This document shows, piece by piece, positions 1-8,599 of a DNA stretch of 9,531 nucleotides. Every line of letters starts with the position of its first letter. Positions within the stretch are counted from its first letter, which is position 1. The DNA comes from Paracoccaceae bacterium (lineage in GTDB: Bacteria > Pseudomonadota > Alphaproteobacteria > Rhodobacterales > Rhodobacteraceae), in NCBI GenBank assembly GCA_024304875.1, contig JAMWZF010000097.1, forward strand, positions 1-9,531, read 5' to 3'. Made by a program: the position numbers and the translations under genes. The notes below the pieces were generated by a model. The model did no database searches, was not told the DNA's origin, and saw nothing but the letters and a program-made list of their open reading frames with translations.

Positions 1-256
1 CTATCACAACGAGCCGATCCTGCGTGACGGGCAGATCGTGGGCCAGCTGAGTTCCGGCGCCTACGGCCACCATCTCGGCGGCGCCGTGGGGCTGGGCTAT
101 GTTCCCTGCGCCGGCCAGGGCGTGGCCGAGGTGCTGGCGTCGGAGCATCTGGCGGCTAGGGACCTCTGGCAGGACGTACCGGACGGGCAGGGCGGCACCG
201 TCCGCCTGCCGGGCCCGCTCTTCCTGCGCCACGACGCGCCGGAGGGCACCCCATGA
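1..256 (+). CDS. C-terminal end of a GcvT-domain protein, probably FAD-dependent dimethylglycine/sarcosine dehydrogenase-like oxidoreductase (5' partial)
   Basis: Only the last 84 codons are present; the reading frame is open from base 2 and stops with TGA at 254-256. The visible part matches the C-terminal barrel of aminomethyltransferase (GcvT) family proteins: an EPILRDGQIVG stretch, then SSGAYGHHLGGAVGLGYV, corresponding to the family pattern G-x-V-G-x-x-T-S-G-x-x-S/G-x-x-L-x-x-x-x-x-x-G-Y-V. In alphaproteobacteria this ending is common in roughly 800-residue proteins that join an N-terminal FAD oxidoreductase to a tetrahydrofolate-binding GcvT domain, which oxidatively demethylate dimethylglycine, sarcosine or similar N-methyl compounds. 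A stand-alone GcvT or DmdA-like demethylase cannot be excluded because the N-terminal part is missing. The stop overlaps the start of the CoA transferase gene (ATGA at 253-256), so the two are very likely co-transcribed and translationally coupled. Confidence 0.8.
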   Translation, partial: YHNEPILRDGQIVGQLSSGAYGHHLGGAVGLGYVPCAGQGVAEVLASEHLAARDLWQDVPDGQGGTVRLPGPLFLRHDAPEGTP

Positions 257-1392
257 CCGGCGCTCTTGAGGGCCTCACCATCCTCGACTTTTCCCGCCTC
301 TTGCCGGGGCCCTACTGCACCTGGCTCATGGCCGACCAGGGGGCCGAGGTGATCCGCATCGAGAACCCCCGCGAGATCGCCAAGCAGGAGAAGGTCTTCG
401 GCTGGGACAAGCTCTCGGACGAGGGCAAGGCCGCGCAGCGCGCGCGGGACATCCTCGCGCGGAACAAGAAATCCGTCCTCCTCGACATCGGCGCCGAGGA
501 GACCCGTGCCATCCTGATGGACCTCGCCCGGACCATAGACGTGGTGGTCGAGGATTACCGGCCCGGCGTCCTTGCCGGCCTCGGCCTCGGGCACGCCGAT
601 TTCGCCGCCGCGAACCCCGCCATCGTCACCGCCAGCCTGACCCTCTGCGGCCAGACCGGCCCCTACCGGGACAAGCCGGGGCACGATCCGGTGGCGCTGG
701 CGCTCTCGGGCGTGCTGTCGCGCACGGGTGAGGACCCCGAGGCTCCCGGCCTGCCCGGCATCCCTGCCGCCGACGTCACCACCGGCGCCCATGCCGCCTT
801 CGCCATCCTCGCCGCCGTGCGCCGGGCCGAGCGGACCGGGCAGGGGACGCACCTCGACGTGGCCATGGCCGATTGCTCGATGAGCCTGCTCGCCAATATC
901 CTCAGCCGGTACGAGAACCCGGACGACGCGCCGCCCCGCGGCACCCGCCGGGCCGACATGGGCCTCTGGCGGTGCGCCGACGGCGAATGGCTCATCACGA
1001 CCGACATGGAGCCGCGCTACTGGGCCACCTTCTGCGAGGTCATGGGGCACCCGGAGTTCACCGCGCTGCAACTTTCCCGCGCCGAGTGGCCGCGCATCCG
1101 CGAGACGCTCGCCGCCGATTTCGCCGCAAAACCCCGCGCCCACTGGATTGCCCTCTTCGAGGCGGCCGGCACCCAGTTCGCCCCCGTCCAGTCCGTCGCC
1201 GAGGCCGTGGCCGACCCGCATTTCACCCAGCGTGGCATGGTCCTTGAGGTCGCCGGCCCCTCCGGCCCCCTGACCCAGCTCGGCCCGCCCGTGCGTCTTG
1301 GCGGAGAGCCGCAGATCCGGCCCGCCGTGACCCCGGGCCACGACACCGACGAGATCCTTCAAGCGGCCGGAAGAGCCGCCAATTCACCCTAG
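253..1392 (+). CDS. CaiB/BaiF-type (class III) CoA transferase
   Basis: This 379-residue protein is the usual length for the family. It moves CoA from an acyl-CoA donor to a carboxylic acid in the cytoplasm. The N-terminus has the family signature L-x-I-L-D-F-S-R-L-L-P-G-P-Y followed by ADQGAEVIRIE (residues 8-37). Further family blocks are NKKSVLLDI (71-79) and VVVEDYRPGVLAGLGLG (97-113). The expected catalytic aspartate, which forms the aspartyl-CoA/anhydride intermediates in formyl-CoA transferase, is D174 in the context PAADVTTGAHAAFAILAA. The start is supported by GGAGGG at 241-246, six bases upstream. It overlaps the stop of the GcvT-domain gene and is followed after 30 bases by a TRAP transporter. 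This suggests it activates, or recycles CoA from, the imported compound or a product of it. The substrate cannot be told from sequence, since the family includes carnitine, formyl, succinyl and mesaconyl CoA transferases. Confidence 0.92.
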   Translation: MTGALEGLTILDFSRLLPGPYCTWLMADQGAEVIRIENPREIAKQEKVFGWDKLSDEGKAAQRARDILARNKKSVLLDIGAEETRAILMDLARTIDVVVEDYRPGVLAGLGLGHADFAAANPAIVTASLTLCGQTGPYRDKPGHDPVALALSGVLSRTGEDPEAPGLPGIPAADVTTGAHAAFAILAAVRRAERTGQGTHLDVAMADCSMSLLANILSRYENPDDAPPRGTRRADMGLWRCADGEWLITTDMEPRYWATFCEVMGHPEFTALQLSRAEWPRIRETLAADFAAKPRAHWIALFEAAGTQFAPVQSVAEAVADPHFTQRGMVLEVAGPSGPLTQLGPPVRLGGEPQIRPAVTPGHDTDEILQAAGRAANSP

Positions 1393-1422
1393 GAAACCAC
1401 CATGTTCGGGAGGAGAACCGAT

Positions 1423-2421
1423 ATGAAACATGCCCTTACCCTGGCCCTTGGCCTTGCCGCGCTGAGCGGTCCGGCCCTGGCGCAGGAATTCAGCTACACC
1501 TACGCCTCGCCCTATACCGAGACGCATCCCTACGGGCAGGCCGACGCCGAATGGATCGCCCGGATCGAGGAGCAGACGGGCGGCCGGGTCGAGATCACGC
1601 CCTACTGGGGCGGCGCCCTCATCAGCAGCCGCGAAGGCGTCGACGAACTCGCCGCCGGGGTGGCCGACATCAGCTACATCGCGCCGATCTACGCCCGCTC
1701 GGGTTATGACATGAACCGGCTGACGCCGGGGATGTTCTACGGCTACACCGACCCCCAGAAGGTCCTGAACGTCTACATGGACTTGATCGACGAATACCCC
1801 GTGTTCGAGGAGGAACTGGGCGTCCACGTCGTCGGCTACAACGTCGGCACGCCGATGCACCTGCTCTTGCGCGAGGCGCCGGTGGAGAGCCTCGAGGACC
1901 TGCAAGGCCTGCGCATCCGCTCGGCCGTCGACTTCGTCGGGCCGCTCGCCGCCTTCGGCGCCGAGGGCGTGACCATGCCGATGACCGAAACCTACCCCAG
2001 CCTCGAGCGCGGCGTGGTCGACGGCGTCATTGCCCCCTACGAGGCGCTGAAATCGCTCAGCTTCGCCGAGGTGGTCGGCTACTACTCCGAACTGCCCCAC
2101 AGCCGGGGTGCCTACGCCAGCCGCGCAGTGAATGCCGAGGTCTGGGACGCGATGCCCGACGACATCAAGCAGGTGTTCGAGGACAACGTCGAATGGCTGT
2201 CGCTGCGCACGCTCGAGCTGGCGCAGGAGGCCGAGGAGGCCGGCCGCGCCTATGGCGAGGAGCAGGGCGTGGTGTTCAACACCCTCCCGGACGAGGTGGT
2301 CGAGGAATATTCCGCCGCCTTCGCCCCGGCGATCGAGGAGGTCGCGGCCGAGCTCGACGCCATGGGCAAGCCGGGGACAGAGGTCCTGGGCACGATCCGC
2401 TCGGCCTACGACGCCGAGTAA
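1423..2421 (+). CDS. dctP: TRAP transporter substrate-binding protein, DctP family
   Basis: Periplasmic extracytoplasmic solute receptor that captures a substrate, usually an organic acid, and delivers it to the DctQM-type membrane subunits. From the start at 1423 the protein has 332 residues, typical of DctP proteins. It begins with a clear Sec signal peptide (MKHALTLALGLAALSGPALA, cleavage expected after A20). The mature part has the family pattern: THPYGQADAEWIARIEEQTGGR, then EITPYWGGAL, then a DELAAGVADISYI block. The conserved ligand-carboxylate arginine is expected at R166 in the LQGLRIRS motif, followed by PMTETYPSLERGVVDGVI. The start at 1423 is preferred over an in-frame ATG at 1402 because AGGAG at 1411-1415 lies seven bases upstream and the signal peptide begins there; the 1402 start has a weaker AGGAA. 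The arginine suggests a carboxylate ligand. Neighbours hint at an N-methylated or betaine-like acid, but that is inference. Confidence 0.93.
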   Translation: MKHALTLALGLAALSGPALAQEFSYTYASPYTETHPYGQADAEWIARIEEQTGGRVEITPYWGGALISSREGVDELAAGVADISYIAPIYARSGYDMNRLTPGMFYGYTDPQKVLNVYMDLIDEYPVFEEELGVHVVGYNVGTPMHLLLREAPVESLEDLQGLRIRSAVDFVGPLAAFGAEGVTMPMTETYPSLERGVVDGVIAPYEALKSLSFAEVVGYYSELPHSRGAYASRAVNAEVWDAMPDDIKQVFEDNVEWLSLRTLELAQEAEEAGRAYGEEQGVVFNTLPDEVVEEYSAAFAPAIEEVAAELDAMGKPGTEVLGTIRSAYDAE

Positions 2422-2429
2422 GCGACAGC

Positions 2430-2462
2430 GGACCGGGGCGCGCGCCGTCCCGGTCCCTTCTC
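2430..2462 (+). promoter_or_regulatory. Strong intercistronic hairpin between dctP and dctQ
   Basis: The 57-base gap between dctP and dctQ contains a perfect 8-bp inverted repeat, GGACCGGG (2430-2437) with CCCGGTCC (2449-2456). It extends inward by a G-U, a C-G and a G-C pair to an 11-bp stem closed by a five-base loop (2441-2445). A short pyrimidine tail CTTCTC (2457-2462) follows. It lacks a true run of T, so it is more likely a partial terminator or an mRNA 3'-end stabiliser than a full terminator. Such an element would raise binding protein levels relative to the membrane subunits; that role is inferred. Confidence 0.65.
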
Positions 2463-2478
2463 AGGGCAGGGACGACAG

Positions 2479-2967
2479 ATGCAGGCCATCGGCACTTTCC
2501 TCGGCGGGCTGGTCCGCCTCGCCGCGATCATCGGCACCCTGTCGGTGGCGGCGCTCATGTGCCTCACCGTGGTGACGGTGACCTTCCGCTTCCTCGGCAT
2601 CGCCTTTCCGGGCACCTACGTGCTGGCCGAATTGCTCATCATGCCCGCCGTGACCTTCGCGCTCGCCTATACCGCCTGGGCCGGGGCGCACACGAAGGTC
2701 GACCTTCTGACGAATACCCTGCCGCGGCGCATCGCGGATCCGCTCGTCGGGGTGATGCTGGCGATCGGCGCGGGCTTCTGGGGCATGGTCGCCACCGCCG
2801 GGGTCGAGGAGGTCCTGCGCCGCCAGGCCCAGGGCGAGACGACGCCCTTCCTCGACATCCCCGTCGCGCCCTTCCGCTGGATGATGGTCGGCGCGGTCAG
2901 CCTGCTGGTGGCGGTCCTGCTCTACCGCGCGGTCGAGACGGCCCTCGGGCGGGAGAGCCGGACATGA
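2479..2967 (+). CDS. dctQ: TRAP transporter small permease subunit, DctQ family
   Basis: The 162-residue membrane protein has the length and four-helix layout of DctQ subunits: hydrophobic segments at about 12-35, 46-68, 85-108 and 128-150. The motif AGAHTKVDLLT (68-78), just after the second helix, matches the family pattern (G-x-H-V-x-V-D). It pairs with the large subunit in the inner membrane and is needed for transport. The ATG at 2479 is preceded by AGGGA at 2468-2472 with six-base spacing. It follows dctP after a hairpin-containing gap, and its stop codon overlaps the start of dctM (ATGA, 2964-2967), so the two membrane subunits are translationally coupled and probably made in equal amounts. 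The family is sequence-diverse; the assignment rests on topology, the motif and its position between dctP and dctM. Confidence 0.92.
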   Translation: MQAIGTFLGGLVRLAAIIGTLSVAALMCLTVVTVTFRFLGIAFPGTYVLAELLIMPAVTFALAYTAWAGAHTKVDLLTNTLPRRIADPLVGVMLAIGAGFWGMVATAGVEEVLRRQAQGETTPFLDIPVAPFRWMMVGAVSLLVAVLLYRAVETALGRESRT

Positions 2968-4259
2968 GCCCCGGCACCACCGGCGGCCTCGGCATCGCCG
3001 TCCTCTTCACCCTGATCGCCCTCGGCATGCCGATCGGCTTTGCCATGGGGCTCGTGGGCTTCGTCGGCTTCGCCTACCTCATCACCTTCCACGCGGCGGT
3101 GGTGAAGCTGGGGGTCGTGGCCTTCGACCTCTCCACCAACTACGCCATCGGTACGATCCCGCTGTTCCTCTTCATGGCGCAAATCCTCTTCGCCAGCGGC
3201 ATCGGGCGGGACCTCTACGACTTTGCCGCCCGGATGATCGGGCACCTGCGGGGCGGGCTGGCGATGGCCACCATCGGCGCATCCGCCGGCTTCGCCTCGG
3301 TCAACGCCTCCTCGCTGGCGACCACGGCCACCATGGGCCTCGTCGCGCTGCCCGAGATGCGCAAGCACGGCTACCAGGACAGCCTCGCCGCCGGGTCCGT
3401 GGCGGCCGGGGGGACCATCGGGTCGCTGATCCCGCCCTCGGGCATGTTCATCATCTACGGCATCCTGACCGAGACCTCGATCGGCGCGATGTTCGCCGCC
3501 GGCATCATCCCCGGCATCCTGCTGGCCATCTTCTACATGGCCGTGATCTGGATCCGCTGCCGCCTGAACCCCGCCCTCGGCCCCGCAGGCCCGCACTTCG
3601 GCTGGGCCGGACGGTGGGAGGCGACGAAGAAGACGGGGGACGTCATCCTCCTCTTCGTTCTCGTCATGGGCGGGATCGTCTGGGGCTGGTTCACCCCGAC
3701 CGAGGCCGGCGCGATGGGGGCCTTCGGCGCCATCGTCCTGTCGCTGCTCCGCGGGCGCCTGAAATGGGCCGAGATCCGCACGGCCGCCTTCGAGACCCTC
3801 AAGACCACCGGCATGATCTTCGGCATCCTCTACGGCGCGCTGATGTTCAACGCCTTCGTGACGGTGACCAACATCCCGATGAACGTGGTCGGCTGGGTCA
3901 GCGCGGTGGACATGGCGCCGATCATCGTCCTGCTCCTGATCCTGCTGGTCTACTTCTTCCTCGGCATGATCCTCGACGCCTCGGCGATGATGACCCTGAC
4001 GGTGCCGCTGTTCTTCCCGCTGGTCACGCAGCTGGGCTACGACGCGGTCTTCTTCGGCGTGCTGGTGGTGCGGATGACCGAGATCGCGCTGATCACGCCG
4101 CCGGTGGGGATGAATGTCTACGTCCTCTACGGCGTGGCCAAGGACATCCCGCTGACCCGGATCTTCCGGGGGACGGGGCCCTTCGTGCTGGCGGATGTCC
4201 TGCACGTGGCGCTGCTGATGGCGGTTCCGGCCCTGATCCTCTGGCTGCCGTCTCTCTGA
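2964..4259 (+). CDS. dctM: TRAP transporter large permease subunit, DctM family
   Basis: This 431-residue, very hydrophobic inner-membrane protein forms the sodium-coupled transport channel of the TRAP system. Family motifs are all present: LGMPIGFAMGLVGF (20-33), IGTIPLFLFMAQ (62-73), ASAGFASVNASSLATTATMG (106-125), GGTIGSLIPPSG (149-160), FTPTEAGAMGAFGA (243-256), LGMILDASAMMTLTVPLFFP (333-352) and ITPPVGMNVYVLYGVAKD (377-394). The length fits the single-subunit DctM form rather than a fused DctQM. The frame stays open far upstream, but the start at 2964 is chosen because GGGAG (2951-2955) lies eight bases before it and dctQ is clearly coding up to 2967. The gene is the last of the left operon; it ends 37 bases from a convergent minus-strand gene. 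Confidence 0.96.
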   Translation: MSPGTTGGLGIAVLFTLIALGMPIGFAMGLVGFVGFAYLITFHAAVVKLGVVAFDLSTNYAIGTIPLFLFMAQILFASGIGRDLYDFAARMIGHLRGGLAMATIGASAGFASVNASSLATTATMGLVALPEMRKHGYQDSLAAGSVAAGGTIGSLIPPSGMFIIYGILTETSIGAMFAAGIIPGILLAIFYMAVIWIRCRLNPALGPAGPHFGWAGRWEATKKTGDVILLFVLVMGGIVWGWFTPTEAGAMGAFGAIVLSLLRGRLKWAEIRTAAFETLKTTGMIFGILYGALMFNAFVTVTNIPMNVVGWVSAVDMAPIIVLLLILLVYFFLGMILDASAMMTLTVPLFFPLVTQLGYDAVFFGVLVVRMTEIALITPPVGMNVYVLYGVAKDIPLTRIFRGTGPFVLADVLHVALLMAVPALILWLPSL

Positions 4260-4261
4260 CC

Positions 4262-4292
4262 GGGCCACGCGTCTTCGACGGCGCGTGCGCCC
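4262..4292. terminator. Hairpin between convergent genes, probable bidirectional terminator
   Basis: The 37-base gap between the stops of dctM (+) and the lytic transglycosylase gene (-) is almost entirely an inverted repeat. GGGC (4262-4265) plus CACGCG (4266-4271) pairs with CGCGTG (4282-4287) plus GCCC (4289-4292), with a single bulged C at 4288. The loop can fold further, CGTC (4270-4273) with GACG (4277-4280), as an alternative. No T-run follows on either strand, so it is not a textbook intrinsic terminator, but its position between two converging genes supports a termination or 3'-end protection role. Confidence 0.5.
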
Positions 4293-4296
4293 CGCC

Positions 4297-5535
4297 TTAC
4301 CCGAGTCGTCGGAGCAACTCGGGCGAGGGCGTCCCCGTCACCGGCAGCCCGTTGGCCTGCTGGTAGGCCCGGATCGCGCCTTCGGTGCCCGAGCCGATCA
4401 CCCCGTCGATGCCATTGGTGTCGAACCCAAGGGCGGTCAGCCGCTGCTGCAACCGGATGCGATCCTCCTTCGTCAGGCCGTTCGCATCCGGGCCAAAGGA
4501 CGCGCGGATCGGGCCGCCGCCCGCAATGCGGTCGCTAAGGTGGCCGACGCCGAGCGCGTAGCTCTCGGCGTTGTTGTAGCGCAGGATCACGCTGAAGTTT
4601 CGCCAGACCACGAAGGCCGGCCCCTGCGCTCCGCCGGGACGGATCACCGAGGCCGCGCCATGGTCGGGCAGGGCGCCGCCCGCCGCGGGGCGCACCCCCG
4701 CCGAGGCCAAGGCGGAGGACGAGGTCGTATTCCCGCGCCCGAACGGCCCGCCGTAACTGCCAAGCGTCACCTCCGTCCCCCAGGGCCGGCCGGCCTGCCA
4801 GCCGTTGCGGCTGAGGTAGGCGGCGGTGGAGGCGAGGGCGTCCGAGGGATCCTCGGCCCAGATGTCCCGCCGCCCGTCGCCGGTGAAATCCACCGCGAAC
4901 TCCTGGAACGAGGTCGGGATGAACTGGGTGTGGCCCATCGCCCCGGCCCAGCTGCCGGTCATCCGGTTCAGCGGCACGTCCCCGGCGGCGAGGATGCGCA
5001 GGGCCGCGATCAGCTGGCTTTCGAAGAACTGGCCCCGCCGCCCGTCGAAGGCGAGGGTGGAGAGGGCCGAGATGACGGGCACGTCGCCCCGGCGCTCGCC
5101 GTACATGCTCTCCAATCCCCAGACGGCGCAGACCACGTTGGCCTGCACGCCGTAGCGCGCCGCGATGGCCTCCAGCGTGCCGCGATGACGGGCATAGGCG
5201 GCGCGGCCCTTGCTCACCCGTTCCTCGCTGGCGGCGATGGCAAGGTAATCCTCGATCGTGCGGCTGAACTCCGTCTGGTTGCGGTCGCGTTCGACCACCT
5301 TGGGGATGTAGCCGGCGCTGTTGATCGCCGGATCGACAACGCTGGCGGGGATGCCGGCCGCGCGGGCACGGGGGGCGAAGGCGGCCAGCCAGTTGTCGAA
5401 GGCGGGGTTCGGCACGACCGCCCAGTCCTCGGCCGGCCGGCGGGCGGCGGCGGGCGCGGCCCCGCGCATGTCGGGGACCTGGCCGCAGGCGGACAGGGCG
5501 GTCAGGCCGGCGAGAAAGAGGCGACGGGTGGGCAT
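4297..5535 (-). CDS. Lipoprotein lytic murein transglycosylase, MltB/SLT_2 type with C-terminal peptidoglycan-binding domain
   Basis: The 412-residue enzyme cleaves the MurNAc-GlcNAc bond of peptidoglycan, leaving 1,6-anhydro-MurNAc ends. It starts with MPTRRLFLAG and a lipobox L-S-A-C (C17), so it is probably a lipoprotein; residue 18 is Gly, which in the E. coli rule favours the outer membrane. The catalytic domain spans about 43-345. The expected catalytic glutamate is E142 in AVWGLESMYG. It is followed by ISALSTLAFDGRR, then GSWAGAMGHTQFIPTSF (194-210) and FTGDGRRDIW, all typical of MltB-like enzymes. Residues about 355-412 form a peptidoglycan-binding repeat (RLQQRLTALGFDTNGIDGVIG...AIRAYQQANGLPVTG). 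The frame is open up to 5766, but the start at 5535 is chosen because of the signal sequence and a GGAG (plus-strand CTCC, 5544-5547) eight bases upstream. Convergent with dctM and divergent from acs, it is a separate housekeeping unit. Confidence 0.93.
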   Translation of the reverse strand: MPTRRLFLAGLTALSACGQVPDMRGAAPAAARRPAEDWAVVPNPAFDNWLAAFAPRARAAGIPASVVDPAINSAGYIPKVVERDRNQTEFSRTIEDYLAIAASEERVSKGRAAYARHRGTLEAIAARYGVQANVVCAVWGLESMYGERRGDVPVISALSTLAFDGRRGQFFESQLIAALRILAAGDVPLNRMTGSWAGAMGHTQFIPTSFQEFAVDFTGDGRRDIWAEDPSDALASTAAYLSRNGWQAGRPWGTEVTLGSYGGPFGRGNTTSSSALASAGVRPAAGGALPDHGAASVIRPGGAQGPAFVVWRNFSVILRYNNAESYALGVGHLSDRIAGGGPIRASFGPDANGLTKEDRIRLQQRLTALGFDTNGIDGVIGSGTEGAIRAYQQANGLPVTGTPSPELLRRLG

Positions 5536-5910
5536 GATTTTTGGCTCCGGGTGCTGCTCGGGGGCAGGATGCCAAGGGACGGCGCGATTGAGAAGGGCAA
5601 GCCGAGGGCCCTTGCCCCCAAGGCAGTCAGGATGTCGCAGGCCGGCGGGGGACCGCCGACAGGGGCGGCACCCTGCTGGCAAGACCCGGCGCATATGCAA
5701 GGAGCCAAAGGCTTTTCTCCGATTTACAGATTTTTCAACCATCCGGAAAACCGGTTTACAGAACACCCCGCGTGATTTGACTGCCGTGTGGACTACCCTT
5801 CACGGGACGGTGATATTCGCCGCGAGAGGAGGCGTGCGCGCCGGCCGGCCGCCTGGCGGGCCGATACGCACCCGGAGGACCGACACGAACACCGACCAAG
5901 GGGGGGAGCC
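5536..5910. promoter_or_regulatory. Divergent intergenic region between the lytic transglycosylase gene and acs
   Basis: This 375-base region must hold the promoters of both flanking genes and contains no convincing gene. Its middle part (about 5700-5780) is clearly more AT-rich than its surroundings. It contains a perfect 10-bp palindrome AAACCGGTTT (5748-5757) and two copies of TTTACAGA (5723-5730 and 5755-5762) exactly 32 bases apart. TTGACT at 5777-5782 resembles a sigma-70 -35 element reading toward acs, but no good -10 element sits at the right distance. On the minus strand TTGAAA (complement of 5733-5738) is a weak -35 candidate, also without a good -10. I therefore place the promoters here only by position. 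Confidence 0.6.
5827..5873 (+). promoter_or_regulatory. GC-rich leader fold upstream of acs
   Basis: In the likely 5' untranslated region of acs, GTGCG (5834-5838) can pair with CGCAC (5867-5871), extended by GG (5831-5832) with CC (5872-5873) around a bulged C. Inside, CGGCC (5846-5850) pairs with GGCCG (5859-5863), and GC (5851-5852) with GC (5856-5857), giving a compact two-level hairpin. A perfect Shine-Dalgarno-like AGGAGG at 5827-5832 partly overlaps the outer stem but has no usable start codon after it. The true acs ribosome binding site lies further downstream. The fold may affect mRNA stability or translation, but GC-rich DNA makes such pairing easy, so this is tentative. Confidence 0.3.
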
Positions 5911-7874
<1,964 letters not shown>

Positions 7875-7878
<4 letters not shown>

Positions 7879-8573
7879 GCGGGGCGGACACGGCCGTCGC
7901 CACCCGCGCCCCCGTCCTGATCCTTCTTGGCCCTCCGGGGGCCGGGAAGGGGACGCAGGCGCGGATGCTCGAGAACGAGTTTGGCATGGTGCAGCTCTCC
8001 ACCGGCGACCTTCTGCGCGCCGCGGTGGCGGAGGGGACCGAGGCGGGCCGGCAGGCCAAGGCGGTGATGGACTCAGGGCACCTCGTCAGCGACGAGATCG
8101 TCATCGCCATCCTGCGCGACCGGCTGGGGCAAGGCGACCTCGGCACCGGAATCATCCTCGACGGCTTCCCCCGCACCGCCGCCCAGGCCGCCGCTCTCGA
8201 CCGGCTGCTGGCCGAGCGCGGGCAGGAGGTGGGCGCGGTGATCTCCCTCGAGGTGGACGACGCCGCGATGGTGGACCGGATCTCGGGCCGCTACACCTGC
8301 GCCGCCTGCGGCGAGGGCTATCACGACAGCTTCAAGCCGCCGCGCACGGAGGGCACCTGCGACGCCTGCGGCGGGACCGGGATGAAGCGCCGCGCCGACG
8401 ACCGGGCCGACAAGGTGGCCACCCGGCTTGCCGCCTACCACGCCGAAACCGCGCCGCTCATCGACCACTACCGCCGGCAGGGCAAGCTGAAGGGCCTGCC
8501 CGCCATGGGCCGGATCGAGGAGATCGCGGCCAGCCTGCGCGCCATGGTGGCGCCGCTCCGCACGGGGCGCTAG
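7875..8573 (+). CDS. adk: Adenylate kinase, long form with four-cysteine (zinc) lid
   Basis: The 232-residue enzyme converts AMP plus ATP to two ADP. The P-loop is GPPGAGKGT (19-27), the AMP site includes QLSTGDLLRAAV (40-51), and DGFPRTAAQA (96-105) is the family signature. The long LID carries C142, C145, C162 and C165 (C-x2-C-x16-C-x2-C), which in other adenylate kinases bind structural zinc, followed by KRRADDRADKVATRLAAYH (171-189). It is slightly longer than the usual 214-220 residues, with about 12 extra residues before the first strand. The start overlaps the acs stop. The nearest AAGG sits almost on the ATG, so translation probably depends on ribosomes finishing acs. Many bacteria keep adk beside secY in the ribosomal cluster, so this may be a second copy dedicated to recycling AMP from Acs; that cannot be checked from this window. 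Confidence 0.95.
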
Positions 8574-8599
8574 ACCGGACGCAGGGGAACTGCGACGGG

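Noticed and set aside
1..256. Naming the partial first gene DMSP demethylase (dmdA)
   Set aside because: Only 84 C-terminal residues are visible; they show the GcvT C-terminal domain but nothing that separates DmdA from the many other GcvT-domain enzymes.
97..1362. Long minus-strand open frame opposite the CoA transferase gene
   Set aside because: It is the antisense shadow of a well-supported gene in GC-rich DNA; its protein is Gly/Ala/Arg/His-rich with no family motif.
1402..1422. Earlier ATG for dctP, seven codons upstream
   Set aside because: A better AGGAG lies just before 1423 and the signal peptide begins exactly at that Met; the seven extra residues (MFGRRTD) add nothing.
2193..2963. 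In-frame upstream extension of dctM, which could suggest a fusion protein
   Set aside because: This stretch codes for dctP and dctQ in other frames, and its own translation is Arg/Gly-rich; dctM has a good ribosome binding site at 2951-2955.
2922..4268. 448-codon minus-strand open frame opposite dctM
   Set aside because: Its translation is a low-complexity His/Asp/Glu/Arg-rich shadow, whereas the plus strand carries every DctM motif.
5536..5766. 77-codon N-terminal extension of the lytic transglycosylase
   Set aside because: It would bury the lipoprotein signal peptide, lacks recognisable protein character and would leave the GGAG before 5535 unexplained.
5788..5910. Upstream extension of acs from a GTG at 5788
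   Set aside because: The added residues are Arg-rich and unlike any Acs N-terminus; the ATG at 5911 has a ribosome binding site and gives the usual length.
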